This document shows positions 17,560 to 26,450 of a stretch of 64,000 nt of DNA, piece after piece; position 1 is the first letter of the stretch; the number at the start of each line of letters is the position of its first letter. The stretch covers positions 1 through 64,000 of the forward strand of contig NZ_WVVV01000002.1 in assembly GCF_012911015.1 (NCBI RefSeq). The letters are read 5' to 3'. This stretch comes from Chelativorans sp. ZYF759. GTDB taxonomy: Bacteria > Pseudomonadota > Alphaproteobacteria > Rhizobiales > Rhizobiaceae. The notes under the pieces were generated by a model. That model had not been told where the DNA came from. It was given only the letters and a program-made list of their open reading frames with translations, and searched no databases. The position numbers and the translations under genes were made by a program.

Positions 17560-18194
17560 ACACCCCCGCCGCACCGCGCATCCTCGTTACCGGCTTCGGC
17601 CCCTTTCCGGGCGCGCCGGAGAACCCGACGGCCTGGCTCGTTGCGCAACTGTCAGCGGATCCGCCGCGCGGGGAGGGGATCGGCACCTTCCATGCCGAGG
17701 AGCTGGACGTGGAATATGCCAGCGTGGCGCCGCGGCTTTCGGCGCTGGGCACCCGGCACGCACCCGACATCGCGATCCATTTCGGGCTGGCGGCCGACGC
17801 GTCGGGATTCCGGCTCGAGCGCGTGGCGCGCAACAGCCATGCCGACGCCCGGCCCGACAATACCGGCCGTCTGCCGCCGTCGGCGCGCATCTGCGCCGGT
17901 CCGGGGACGCTGGCCGCCACCCTTCCGCTGGATGCCATCTCGGCGCGACTGGCAGCTGCCGGCCTGCCGGTCGGGTTTTCGGATGATGCGGGCGGCTATC
18001 TCTGCAACACCGTCTTCGTGCTGTCGCGCTTTCACGCCTGCGAAGGTTTGCGGCCGGCTATGTCGGGCTTCGTCCATGTGCCGCTTCTTGCCGGTCAGCC
18101 GGGCGCGCGGGCAGGGGCCATGACGCCGGACGATCTGCTGCGGGGCGCACGGCTCATCATCGCCGCCTCCGCCGCCGCCTGGTGCAGGCCCTAG
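17556..18194 (+). CDS. pcp: pyroglutamyl-peptidase I family protein
   Basis: 212 aa cysteine peptidase that removes N-terminal pyroglutamate. It starts RILVTGFGPFPGAPENPT, the family opening. The catalytic triad elements are visible: LERVARN with the Glu, GGYLCNTVF with the Cys, and FVHVPLL with the His. GGAGGAG lies just upstream of the ATG at 17556, which overlaps the monooxygenase stop by four bases. The coupling to an FAD hydroxylase is not an association I recognise; it may simply reflect compact gene packing. Confidence 0.9.
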   Translation: MNTPAAPRILVTGFGPFPGAPENPTAWLVAQLSADPPRGEGIGTFHAEELDVEYASVAPRLSALGTRHAPDIAIHFGLAADASGFRLERVARNSHADARPDNTGRLPPSARICAGPGTLAATLPLDAISARLAAAGLPVGFSDDAGGYLCNTVFVLSRFHACEGLRPAMSGFVHVPLLAGQPGARAGAMTPDDLLRGARLIIAASAAAWCRP

Positions 18195-18371
18195 GCCAAA
18201 TCCGGCGCCAATCTGGCGGTCCGCGCGATTCTACTTGCCGAAATTTCTGCGCCGGAGAATAGATACGCTTCTTGTCCGTCGGGGCGAAATGGTGCCTGCA
18301 TTCTTTATTCACACGGCCAAGTAGACAACACGAACGACAAGCAACCACAGATCATCTATAGGGGGAATACC

Positions 18372-18728
18372 GTGAAGAACTGCCTCGCCGCACTGGCCTG
18401 CGCCGCAAGCCTGACATTCGCACTGCCTGCTTTCGCTGATCCGTCCGGTCTCTATGACGTCTACGGTCAGAACCCGGACGGATCGGGCTATACGGCCACG
18501 GTTCTGCTCTCGCGCGTCGGCGAGACCTACGCGGTCACCTATACCATGCCCGATGGGAGCAGGATCCTGGGCACCGCGATCGGCGACGATGAATTCCTGT
18601 CGATCGGCTACGGCAGCGAGGGCGACGTGGGCGTGGTCCTCATGGGCCGCGCGGGTCGCAACTGGGAAGGCATCTGGACCTATCTCGGCGCCAGCGATCT
18701 CGGCCTTGAGGAGTGGAGCCCCCGCTAG
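18372..18728 (+). CDS. small secreted protein of unknown function
   Basis: 118 aa. Signal peptide at residues 1-22 (ending LPAFADPSG). The mature part is acidic and rich in Gly, Tyr and Thr with alternating hydrophobic residues (GYTATVLLSRVGETYAVTYT), suggesting a small beta-rich fold; it has no Cys after cleavage. GTG start at 18372 with AGGGGG about 8 bases upstream. Preceded by 177 non-coding bases that should hold its promoter. I do not recognise the family. Confidence 0.75.
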   Translation: MKNCLAALACAASLTFALPAFADPSGLYDVYGQNPDGSGYTATVLLSRVGETYAVTYTMPDGSRILGTAIGDDEFLSIGYGSEGDVGVVLMGRAGRNWEGIWTYLGASDLGLEEWSPR

Positions 18729-18748
18729 CGCGGCGCGGCTGAAAAGGA

Positions 18749-18777
18749 GGAGCCCGACCGCCGGTCGGCCGGGCTCC
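18749..18777. terminator. intrinsic terminator between convergent genes
   Basis: A GC-rich palindrome (GGAGCCCG ... CGGGCTCC) with a further self-complementary centre, between the small secreted gene and the minus-strand gene ending at 18789. Read on the minus strand it is followed by a T-rich CTCCTTTTC, so it best serves the minus-strand gene; on the plus strand no T run follows. Confidence 0.65.
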
Positions 18778-18788
18778 GTCCGGTATCG

Positions 18789-19967
18789 CTAGTCGTTCGC
18801 CACCACTTCCAGGCCGATCTGGTCCGCCAGCGCCTGCGGGGAGGCCATGGCGCCGGCCATCAGCAGCGAAAAGGGCACCGGCTCGGCCGGACGCGCCGAA
18901 ACCCGCAGCGACTGCGGATTGTCGAGATATTCCGACACCGCGCCCGAAATCATCGAGCCGAGCTGCGGCGCGCCGATCTGCGCCAGCAGGAAGGGCAGGA
19001 TCGCCTTGGCCTGGTTGACCACGTCCTGCGGGCGCATCCCCTGGTCCTCCGCGAACAGTTCGAGCACGCGCCCGGTCAGCGCGTCGTCGCGGAAATAGAT
19101 GTCGGCGCTCGCCAGGTTGAGCTGCTGCATCAGCCCCATCGCCGCCATGCCGCCGGCCGCGTCGCCCTCTCTGTCCTGCATCGTGCGCTGCACCTCCGAA
19201 AGCGCGCGCATGAATTCAGCCGTATAGCCGGTGATGTCCAGCGCGAAGCCGATCGTGCCGCCATCGTCGATCGTCAGGTCGTTGCGATCCAGCACCAGCC
19301 GTCCGTCTTCGGGCGTCCAGCTGCCCGTCGATTCCAGCCGGCCGGTGACCTGCTCGTAGCCGAGGCGTCTAAGCGTCTGGCGCGTCATCTCGTCCTCGAT
19401 GCCGGTCAGATCGGCCTCGAAGTTCTCGGCCGTCGCCGAAAACGCCATCGGCTGATCGGCCACGAGCGGGCTGACGCTGACATTGAGGCCGTTCAGCACG
19501 AACACTTCCTCGCCCGCCATCGAGGCGCGCAATTCGGCGATATCGGCAGTCTCGTAATAGAAGAACCCGCCGAAACGGTCGTCCTCGGCAGCCTCCTCGC
19601 TGGGCAGGATGATGCCGGTCAGCACCGCGCCGTCGATCTCCAGCGAGAAATCCTCCTCGCCATGCACGTAGTTTTCCATCGACATCTCGTCGATACGGAA
19701 ACCGTCCGCCGTCTCGCTCACGCCCGAGATGACGATGTCGCCGAGCGGGGTCTCGCCCTCCGGCCCGGCGGCCGTGACGCCGGTCAGCACCGCGCTGTCG
19801 CCGTCGATCGCGGCATCGTCCCAGTCGAGGTCGATCGCCTGCTCGGCCAGCAGTTCCTGCAGCCTGTCGAGCATCGCATCCATGTCCTGCGCCTGCGCGC
19901 TGGCCGACAGGGTGATCAGGCTCGCGCCGACAAGTGCGGAACCGAAAAGTCGCTTGAGCTGGGTCAT
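18789..19967 (-). CDS. exported protein of unknown function
   Basis: 392 aa. Signal peptide at residues 1-27 (ending SASAQAQDM). The mature protein is acidic, without Cys, with many Leu/Asp-rich beta-type repeats such as GDIVISGVSE and IDGAVLTGI and a hydrophobic C-terminal third. Layout resembles periplasmic proteins of unknown function found widely in rhizobia, but I cannot name a domain. The start at 19967 is chosen because the signal peptide begins there; the open frame runs far upstream as antisense to parC. It is divergent from parC (20142), so the two share a 174-base promoter region. Confidence 0.8.
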   Translation of the reverse strand: MTQLKRLFGSALVGASLITLSASAQAQDMDAMLDRLQELLAEQAIDLDWDDAAIDGDSAVLTGVTAAGPEGETPLGDIVISGVSETADGFRIDEMSMENYVHGEEDFSLEIDGAVLTGIILPSEEAAEDDRFGGFFYYETADIAELRASMAGEEVFVLNGLNVSVSPLVADQPMAFSATAENFEADLTGIEDEMTRQTLRRLGYEQVTGRLESTGSWTPEDGRLVLDRNDLTIDDGGTIGFALDITGYTAEFMRALSEVQRTMQDREGDAAGGMAAMGLMQQLNLASADIYFRDDALTGRVLELFAEDQGMRPQDVVNQAKAILPFLLAQIGAPQLGSMISGAVSEYLDNPQSLRVSARPAEPVPFSLLMAGAMASPQALADQIGLEVVAND

Positions 19968-20141
19968 GGGTCCTTGGGCCTCTTCCTGCTTTGTCTCTTC
20001 TTCATGTGTCCATGCCGACCGAATGGGAGGCGGTGACGTACCGGCAATTTGGACCGGATTGCCCCGCCGACGCAAATCTTTCCCCATGCCTTGCTTTCCA
20101 AGGCCTTGCTCAGAATCACCCCGTCGACTAACGGGAAAGCC

Positions 20142-22424
20142 ATGAGCAAGGCCCTTGTTCCGCCGGGGGGCGGCGACGACGACAGAATCGAACCGGTCGA
20201 CCTGAAGGCGGCGCTCGAGGAGCGCTACCTCGCTTATGCGTTGTCGACCATCATGCACCGTGCGCTGCCGGACGTGCGCGACGGGCTGAAGCCCGTGCAC
20301 CGTCGCATCATGCACGCCATGCGGCTCCTGCGCCTGAACCCCGACCAGGGTTTTGCCAAATGCGCCCGCATCGTCGGCGAGGTGATGGGCAAGTTCCATC
20401 CGCATGGCGACCAGTCGATCTACGACGCCATGGTGCGGTTGGCGCAATGGTTCTCCGTGCGCTACCCGCTTGTCGACGGGCAGGGCAATTTCGGCAATAT
20501 CGACGGCGATAACGCCGCCGCCATGCGCTACACCGAGGCGCGCATGACGGAGGTCGCGACCGAGCTGCTTTCCGGCATCACCGAGGACGCGGTCGATTTC
20601 CGCCTCACCTACAACGAGGAGGACGAGGAGCCCGTCGTCCTGCCCGGCGCCTTCCCCAATCTCCTGGCCAACGGTTCCTCCGGCATCGCCGTCGGCATGG
20701 CGACCTCGATCCCGCCCCACAATGCGGCCGAGCTCTGCAAGGCGGCCCTGCATCTGATCGACCACCCCGACGCCACCGTCGAGGATCTGCTCACCCAGCA
20801 CCCGCACGCCGATGGCGACGAGAACATGGTGCGCGGGCCGGATTTCCCCACCGGCGGCATCGTCGTCGACGACTGGTCCTCGATCGTGGAGGCCTACAGG
20901 AGCGGTCGCGGCTCCTTCCGCCTGCGCGCGCGCTGGCACCAGGAGGATCAGGGCCGCGGCACCTGGGTGGTCGTGGTCACCGAAATCCCCTACGCGGTCC
21001 AGAAATCGCGCCTCATCGAGAAGACGGCCGAACTGCTCATCGCGCGCCGGCTGCCGCTGCTCGACGACATTAGAGACGAATCGGCCGAAGACATCCGCAT
21101 CGTGCTGGTGCCCAAGAGCCGCACGGTCGATCCGGCGCTCCTGATGGAATCAATCTTCCGCCTGACCGATCTGGAAACCCGCTTCCCGCTCAACATGAAC
21201 GTCTTGTCGCGGGGCAAGGTGCCGATGGTCATGTCCTTGAAGGACGTGCTGGCGGAATGGCTCGCCCATCGCCGCGAGGTGCTCTTGCGCCGCTCGCGGC
21301 ATCGCCTGGCCGAGATCGAACGGCGCCTGGAAGTGCTCGGCGGCTATCTGATCGCCTATCTCAACATCGACGAGGTCATCCGCATCATCCGCGAGGAGGA
21401 CGAGCCCAAGCCCGTCATGATGGCGCGCTGGGACCTCACCGACCTGCAGGCCGAATCCATCCTCAACATGCGCCTGCGCGCGCTGCGCAAGCTGGAGGAG
21501 TTCGAGATCCGCAAGGAATTCGACGCGCTGTCGGCCGAAAAGGCCGGCATCGAGGCGCTGCTTTCCTCCGAGGCCAAGCAGTGGAAGACCATCCGCTGGG
21601 AGGTGGAAAAGGTTCGCGACAAGTTCTCGACCGCCACCGAACTCGGCCGCCGCCGCACCGGCTTCGATGTGGCGCCCGAGCGCGATCTGGGCGAGATCCA
21701 CCAGGCCATGATCGAGAAGGAGCCGGTCACCGTCGTCCTCTCCGAAAAGGGCTGGCTGCGCGCCATGAAGGGGCATCTGGCCGATTTTTCGACGCTCACC
21801 TTCAAGGAGGGCGACGCCCTCAAGCTCGCCTTCCACGCCCAGACCACCGACAAGATCCTGCTGTTGACCACCGGCGGCAAGTTCTACACGCTGGGCGCCG
21901 ACAAGCTGCCGGGCGGGCGCGGCCATGGCGAACCGATCCGCATCATGGTCGACATGGAAAACGACCAGGCGATCGTCACGGCGTTTGCCCACGACCCCGC
22001 CCGAAAACTGCTTCTGGCCTCGCATGGCGGCAACGGCTTCGTGGTGCCGGAGGCGGAAGTCGTCGCCAACACCCGCAAGGGCCGGCAGGTGATGAACGTC
22101 AAGACACCCGACGAGGCCACCCATTGCGTGCCGGTCGCGGGCGACCACGTCGCCATCATCGGCGCCAACCGCAAGCTTCTCGTCTTCCCGCTCGCCGAAA
22201 TCCCCGAAATGACCCGCGGCAAGGGCGTCCGCCTCCAACGCTACAAGGATGGCGGTGTTGCGGACATCAAGACGTTTGCGATGGAAGCAGGGCTGACGTG
22301 GCAGGACTCGTCCGGCCGCACGTTTGCACGCTCACGCGAGGAACTGGCGGAATGGCTCGGCAACCGCGCCGGGGCAGGGCGCCTGGCGCCAAAAGGGTTT
22401 CCGCGGACGGGGAAGTTTGGGTGA
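20142..22424 (+). CDS. parC: DNA topoisomerase IV subunit A
   Basis: 760 aa. Breakage-rejoining subunit that decatenates daughter chromosomes together with ParE. The N-terminal winged-helix/tower part has [20 protein letters not shown], the quinolone-region segment [15 protein letters not shown], and [10 protein letters not shown] with the active-site Tyr. The C-terminal third forms degenerate beta-pinwheel blades (for example [29 protein letters not shown]). It is ParC rather than GyrA because it is shorter and lacks an evident GyrA box. At the position of E. coli Ser80 it has Gln. ATG at 20142; no other subunit is nearby. Confidence 0.95.
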   Translation: MSKALVPPGGGDDDRIEPVDLKAALEERYLAYALSTIMHRALPDVRDGLKPVHRRIMHAMRLLRLNPDQGFAKCARIVGEVMGKFHPHGDQSIYDAMVRLAQWFSVRYPLVDGQGNFGNIDGDNAAAMRYTEARMTEVATELLSGITEDAVDFRLTYNEEDEEPVVLPGAFPNLLANGSSGIAVGMATSIPPHNAAELCKAALHLIDHPDATVEDLLTQHPHADGDENMVRGPDFPTGGIVVDDWSSIVEAYRSGRGSFRLRARWHQEDQGRGTWVVVVTEIPYAVQKSRLIEKTAELLIARRLPLLDDIRDESAEDIRIVLVPKSRTVDPALLMESIFRLTDLETRFPLNMNVLSRGKVPMVMSLKDVLAEWLAHRREVLLRRSRHRLAEIERRLEVLGGYLIAYLNIDEVIRIIREEDEPKPVMMARWDLTDLQAESILNMRLRALRKLEEFEIRKEFDALSAEKAGIEALLSSEAKQWKTIRWEVEKVRDKFSTATELGRRRTGFDVAPERDLGEIHQAMIEKEPVTVVLSEKGWLRAMKGHLADFSTLTFKEGDALKLAFHAQTTDKILLLTTGGKFYTLGADKLPGGRGHGEPIRIMVDMENDQAIVTAFAHDPARKLLLASHGGNGFVVPEAEVVANTRKGRQVMNVKTPDEATHCVPVAGDHVAIIGANRKLLVFPLAEIPEMTRGKGVRLQRYKDGGVADIKTFAMEAGLTWQDSSGRTFARSREELAEWLGNRAGAGRLAPKGFPRTGKFG

Positions 22425-22519
22425 GGGGGCGAGTTCCGTCACAAAGAGCGTGAACGGCTGGTAGGCGACGACTTCGCGGTTTGCCGTGGTCCGGCCGTCG
22501 ATCTTCTTGACCCGGCGGC
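22425..22519 (-). pseudogene. possible coding remnant downstream of the XRE/TPR gene
   Basis: Between two convergent stops. One minus-strand frame reads RVKKIDGRTTANREVVAYQP and then FTLFVTE before running into antisense of parC. It has protein-like composition but no start codon, so it may be the tail of a lost gene or chance. Family not identified. Confidence 0.2.
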
Positions 22520-24424
22520 CTATGCACGTTTGTGCTTCTCAGTCAGTTGTCGCTGGGCGCTTTCAATGGCACGTGCACATGCTTGGACCTGTTCTGCATC
22601 TTTTTCCTGCTGGTAGACCTCCATTGCCGTCTCGTATCGCCTGATTGCTTCGTTGAGGTCAGACTCAGGATCCAGAGCCGTATCAAGATGTGCGTGTCTC
22701 GCTATTAGAGAGCCGCTAAGCAACTGACATTCGGCCCAGCGCCAGGAATGCGTGTGAGCATAGATTGCACCGGCAATGTCGAACGATTGGACAGAGCGGA
22801 ACATGTATAATTCTGTACGATAATCCGGTGCTATTAATGCAAAGTGGAACAAGGTGCTGCCGAGTTCGAAATGGGCACCAGCGAAGCGATCAGGAAACAA
22901 CGTTTCAGGATAGGTTTCGATTGCCGCTTGATAGGCGGACACCGCCTGGACGAAGAGAAACGTGCGCTCGGATATATTTCGATCCTCTTGTTGCGCCAAA
23001 GCTGCCAGTAGCCGTCCCCGATTGAAATTGGCCGCGCCCCAAACATCCGGATTGTTGGATCTCTCAGAACTGACGATCGCCGCTTCAAATTCTTCAAGTG
23101 CTTCCCTGATCGCCGCTTCACTGTGGATGAAGTCATCGCCCTTAATTCTTGAATTCAGTGCCCCACCTAGGCTATTGTATATGTGACATAGTAGGCTCCC
23201 GGCGGTATCTTCTTCCAATGCAATAACTTTCGCCGATCGCAAAGTTGCAATCGCTTCGTCTAATTCATTAGAAGCCGGGTGCCTTTTACCTAAATCGAGA
23301 AGACAATTGGCAAGGCTCACCTTCGCAGAGACGATCGTGAAAGGATCGTCGTCCTCGGAGAGTTGATCTGCGGCTAGGCGCGCATGCTTCACCGCATGCT
23401 GAAGAGAATCCTCTTCGTCTCCATCTGAGCTATGAGCCGCAGCATTGCGGTAGAGCAGCCCTAGCCGGTAATGTGTCGATCTTCGCCGCACAATGTCGAC
23501 CTCGACGATGTCAAGCCTAAGCAGCTCTTCCAAAAGCCGAACGCCGATCCAAAAACGGGGACGAAGCATTCTGATGCTTGATTCGTAAACACGGTGAGCA
23601 TTTTCGTCGAGAACCCGAGCCATCTCGGATTCACTAAATGGCTGAAAGAAACGTGCTGCCTGAAAATAATGGCCAAAGGCGCCTTCCGCATCCCCCTTCA
23701 TAAGGCAAGTATCACCCCGTGTGACCCGAATCTCCGACTGTTTGGCAACCTCCAGCAGCGTGTGACGCTCTTGATACAGCGCCTCAAGCGCTGCCAATGT
23801 CACATCCACCTCGTCAAGCTTGCCGTGGGCAAGTGCCTCGGTTGCACTCCGCTTTGCTTGTGCAATCGCGTCGCTAGTCTCGTCTATGGTATCTAGACGA
23901 GCCCGCAACTGTCGCCACTCGGTAGCCTTTTCCCGCAGAAACTCGTCGAGTTCAGCAAAGCTCGCGTCAGGATGTTCGTGCTCAAACTGATAAGCGAGCG
24001 CCTCAATGAGATTGCGCGCCTCACGATAAGCTCGGTCCAGGTCGGGGTCTATTCTGCCTCCTGTCCGTTTCGCACATTCCTCGACCTCCTCCGAAGAAAT
24101 ATGCAGGACAGAGATGATGGGATCGATCGTTTTGGGATGCGGGTTTGCGACCAGGCCGTTTTCAAGCTCACTAATGCGTCGGACCTTTGTTGGATCTGAA
24201 TACGCATCTTCGGCAAGCTGCAACTGGGTAAGTCCCGTCGCTCGCCGCTTCTGGAGTATTAGTTCGCCCAGAGCCTTGCCGTAGCTGCTTGTCATCATCG
24301 ATTCCGCATATGTTCCGCCGGCTTTCCGCAAGTCAAGCGCATAGATCGAATCACCTTTGGGTGGAAGATTCGATGGTCTTTCATTCAAATCAGACTGGGA
24401 GTTCTCATGCACCACATTCTCCAA
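22520..24424 (-). CDS. XRE-family helix-turn-helix protein with C-terminal TPR-like region
   Basis: 634 aa. A Cro/C1-type helix-turn-helix lies at about residues 48-115 (LGELILQKRRATGLTQLQLA ... RRISELENG), followed by about 500 residues of helical, Ala/Leu/Glu-rich sequence with TPR-like helix pairs (for example LAAALAQQEDRNISE, AVSAYQAAIETYPETLF). This is the layout of HTH-TPR sensors. Codon use is clearly less GC-rich than parC upstream and the genes downstream, which suggests acquisition by transfer. No partner toxin, peptide or phage gene is adjacent. Target and ligand unknown. Confidence 0.85.
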   Translation of the reverse strand: MENVVHENSQSDLNERPSNLPPKGDSIYALDLRKAGGTYAESMMTSSYGKALGELILQKRRATGLTQLQLAEDAYSDPTKVRRISELENGLVANPHPKTIDPIISVLHISSEEVEECAKRTGGRIDPDLDRAYREARNLIEALAYQFEHEHPDASFAELDEFLREKATEWRQLRARLDTIDETSDAIAQAKRSATEALAHGKLDEVDVTLAALEALYQERHTLLEVAKQSEIRVTRGDTCLMKGDAEGAFGHYFQAARFFQPFSESEMARVLDENAHRVYESSIRMLRPRFWIGVRLLEELLRLDIVEVDIVRRRSTHYRLGLLYRNAAAHSSDGDEEDSLQHAVKHARLAADQLSEDDDPFTIVSAKVSLANCLLDLGKRHPASNELDEAIATLRSAKVIALEEDTAGSLLCHIYNSLGGALNSRIKGDDFIHSEAAIREALEEFEAAIVSSERSNNPDVWGAANFNRGRLLAALAQQEDRNISERTFLFVQAVSAYQAAIETYPETLFPDRFAGAHFELGSTLFHFALIAPDYRTELYMFRSVQSFDIAGAIYAHTHSWRWAECQLLSGSLIARHAHLDTALDPESDLNEAIRRYETAMEVYQQEKDAEQVQACARAIESAQRQLTEKHKRA

Positions 24425-24587
24425 ATACTTCTGATATTCGCCTGCCTGCTGCGGCTAGTGGCAATCATCACGCTGATGAGTGGTGGTGATCCAGATTCAT
24501 TTAACTGCTTTGCAGCCCTATTGGCGGCAGTGGTAAGGTTGCAGACCTTTGCAGTATTTTGCTCAGTTAGTACGCTGCATTGCCCCG

Positions 24588-24764
24588 CTACCCACCCCTC
24601 GCCATCTTCACCAACGCCCCCACCAGCCCCAGCAGGCAGGCGGCGACGGCGACATACTGGATCGTCGCCAGCATCGCGCTCGGCGCCTCGTCGGCCGAAA
24701 AAATCAGCCAGGCCATCACCACCAGCCCGATCGCGCTGATCGCGGCGGATTTTTGCGGACTCAT
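24588..24764 (-). CDS. small inner-membrane protein (two predicted segments)
   Basis: 58 aa: SPQKSAAISAIGLVVMAWLI, a short loop (FSADEAPSAM), then ATIQYVAVAACLLGLVGALV and KMARGG. Two membrane helices with a short polar turn. The ATG at 24764 has GGGAGG about 9 bases upstream; a longer open frame extends upstream into repeat sequence and is not the gene. No family recognised. It lies next to the palindromic repeat cluster. Confidence 0.6.
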   Translation of the reverse strand: MSPQKSAAISAIGLVVMAWLIFSADEAPSAMLATIQYVAVAACLLGLVGALVKMARGG

Positions 24765-24887
24765 CGTTGCGGCCTCCCTTGCCCCGATCCTTTGGGAATG
24801 GAGCGGGTTCGGCCGGGCGCTGTCAAGGGCAGGACAGCCGTTGCTCGAAGAGGCGCGTTTTCCCGCCGCTGGTCTTTTGCTGTCGTC

Positions 24888-25048
24888 CAGACATGGATCC
24901 CCGGGTCTGCTCCGCTTCGCTCCGCGCCCGAGGATGACGAAGCAGACAGGCGCTTCGCCGGCGTTGGAGATTGGCAGCACCCGCCCTCACCATCGTCATC
25001 CTAGGGCAAGCGAAGCAGAGCGCAGCGCGACCCTGGGATCCATGTCTG
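24888..25048. repeat. palindromic intergenic element (arms of about 52-55 bp)
   Basis: Left arm 24888-24939 begins CAGACATGGATCCCCGGGTC and ends GAGGATGACG. Right arm 24994-25048 is its imperfect reverse complement, with only a few mismatches and small gaps. The 54-base centre includes GTTGGAGATTGGC at 24963-24975. The size and structure resemble REP/RIME-type or MITE-like intergenic repeats of rhizobia. No target-site duplication could be recognised by eye. Confidence 0.75.
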
Positions 25049-25080
25049 AATGGTGGCGGTGATGCGGGGCTTTGGGCGCT

Positions 25081-25327
25081 GGCGGCCCCCTCTCTTGCGA
25101 TTTCTAACACTTGGTCTGCGCCTTCGGCTTGCCCAAGACGTTGAAATCGCTTTCTCCCCCACCAAGGGGGAGATGACGACGGCGCCGCTGGACTCGCCAA
25201 TCTCCAACATCTGCGAATTGCGGAGCCAGCGATGCCGCGCGCCTATCTCTCCCCTTGTGGGAGAGAAAGCAAAATCAACATCTTAGCCAAAGGCTAAGTG
25301 TTAGATTTTGCAAGTGAGGGGCCCGCC
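25081..25327. repeat. second palindromic mosaic element (arms of about 100 bp)
   Basis: The left part (25081-25185) and the reverse complement of the right part (25235-25327) align with scattered mismatches over about 100 bases: both read GGCGG..CCCT, TTGCGATTTC-like, CTAACACTT, then CTTTCTC and a small hairpin. Nested hairpins lie at 25153-25173 (TCTCCCCC/GGGGGAGA) and 25246-25266 (TCTCTCCC/GGGAGAGA). The centre carries GCCAATCTCCAAC (25196-25208), the inverse of the 13-bp core of the previous element. Confidence 0.75.
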
Positions 25328-25442
25328 ATCCTCGACAATCGCTCCACCACCTTGTCACCAACTGTCAGCAGTCTTTCCCGCCAACTTATCCACACCCCCT
25401 GGCCGCTGCCGCACACTGCGCGCTCGACCAAGGGAGCCCGGC

Positions 25443-25919
25443 ATGCGTTTCCACCAGACCATCGCATCGAACGGAAAGCGGCTGAACCGCCTCGCGGCGC
25501 TGCTTTGCGCGCTTGCCGGACTGGCGGAGCGGGCGGCCGGCAGTTCCAGTGCCGTCTGCCTGCTTGTGGTCTGGCTGATCCGCCCGAGCGAGGCGGTCGC
25601 CCGCGATCTTGTCGAAAGCCTTGCGCCGGGCGCCGCCCGGCTGCCGGAGCCGGTTTGGCCCCGCGACGGCAAAGCCGAGGCCCTGCGTCTCGCGCAGAAT
25701 TTTCGGCTGCTTGCCGCCGTCCTCGCCGCGCTGGCGCAACATTATCTTGCGCCGCTTCCGGCAACACCCGCCAACCGCCAGCCTGCCGGATTTCTGGCCG
25801 CGGCCGTCATGCGCCCGGACCGCCGCCGAGCCGCGCGACAGTTCCCGGCGCGCAGCCCGCCAAGGCATGTCGCCCGAAACCGGGAGCCGGTGGCACGGAC
25901 ACCGCGCTTCCCGTCATGA
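25443..25919 (+). CDS. hypothetical protein, basic C-terminus
   Basis: 158 aa from ATG 25443, which has GGGAG about 8 bases upstream. Composition is Ala/Leu/Arg-rich: a helical region (LAALLCALAGLAERAAG), a segment SSAVCLLVVWLIRP that could be a short membrane anchor, and a strongly basic, Arg/Pro-rich last 45 residues. No domain recognised. High GC lets several frames stay open here, so the reading frame is chosen only on start signal and composition. Confidence 0.45.
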   Translation: MRFHQTIASNGKRLNRLAALLCALAGLAERAAGSSSAVCLLVVWLIRPSEAVARDLVESLAPGAARLPEPVWPRDGKAEALRLAQNFRLLAAVLAALAQHYLAPLPATPANRQPAGFLAAAVMRPDRRRAARQFPARSPPRHVARNREPVARTPRFPS

Positions 25920-25980
25920 AACGGAGACAGGGACAATAGCCAGACCGGCAACGGGGCGTGGCGATACTTTCGCGCACCCC

Positions 25981-26376
25981 TCAGCCAGTCGCCGTGCCTT
26001 TGGGATTGTCGCTTGCCAGCAGGCGGGCCATGGCGTCGGTGATGGCGCTGTCGTCATAGGGTTTTGGGAAAAAACTGCTGCCCCCCGGCAGGCTGCTCTC
26101 TTCGAGGATGTCGTTGCCCGACGCCACGATCAGTTTGACCGGGGGCCATCGGTCGCGGATGTAGTGGGCGAGCTTGATGCCGTCCATCGTCCCGGGCATC
26201 TGCACGTCGGTGAAGACGAGATCGATGTCGCTGCGCGATTCCAGGATGCGGATGGCCTCGTCGGCGTCGCGCGCCTCCAGCGCTTCGTAGCCGGCGGCAA
26301 GCACCAGGTCGACCGCGCCCATGCGAACGATGGTGTTGTCTTCGATAACGAGGACGACTGCCCTGCCATTATTCAT
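25981..26376 (-). CDS. single-domain response regulator (CheY-like receiver)
   Basis: 131 aa, receiver domain only. Acidic pocket LVIEDN at residues 10-14, phospho-acceptor Asp57 in VFTDVQMPG, and conserved Lys in FFPKPYD. No output domain, so it acts by protein contact or as a phosphate sink/relay. It starts 74 bases after the end of the HisKA_2-type kinase on the same strand, making that kinase its likely partner. Confidence 0.92.
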   Translation of the reverse strand: MNNGRAVVLVIEDNTIVRMGAVDLVLAAGYEALEARDADEAIRILESRSDIDLVFTDVQMPGTMDGIKLAHYIRDRWPPVKLIVASGNDILEESSLPGGSSFFPKPYDDSAITDAMARLLASDNPKGTATG

Positions 26377-26450
26377 CGGTTGCTCGGTGCATGAGGATCG
26401 GGTTTCCCCGTCGGCTCCGAGGGTACAGCGTTTCGGGCGTCATTAGGTTC

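Noticed and set aside
19968-20939. N-terminal extension of the exported 392-aa protein
   Set aside because: Antisense to parC; a clear signal peptide begins at 19967.
24407-24739. plus-strand ORF starting with a hydrophobic helix
   Set aside because: It overlaps the 5' end of the XRE gene, has no ribosome binding site and turns into Pro/Arg-rich shadow sequence.
24888-25327. CRISPR array
   Set aside because: The repeats are inverted and imperfect, without regular direct repeats or spacers.
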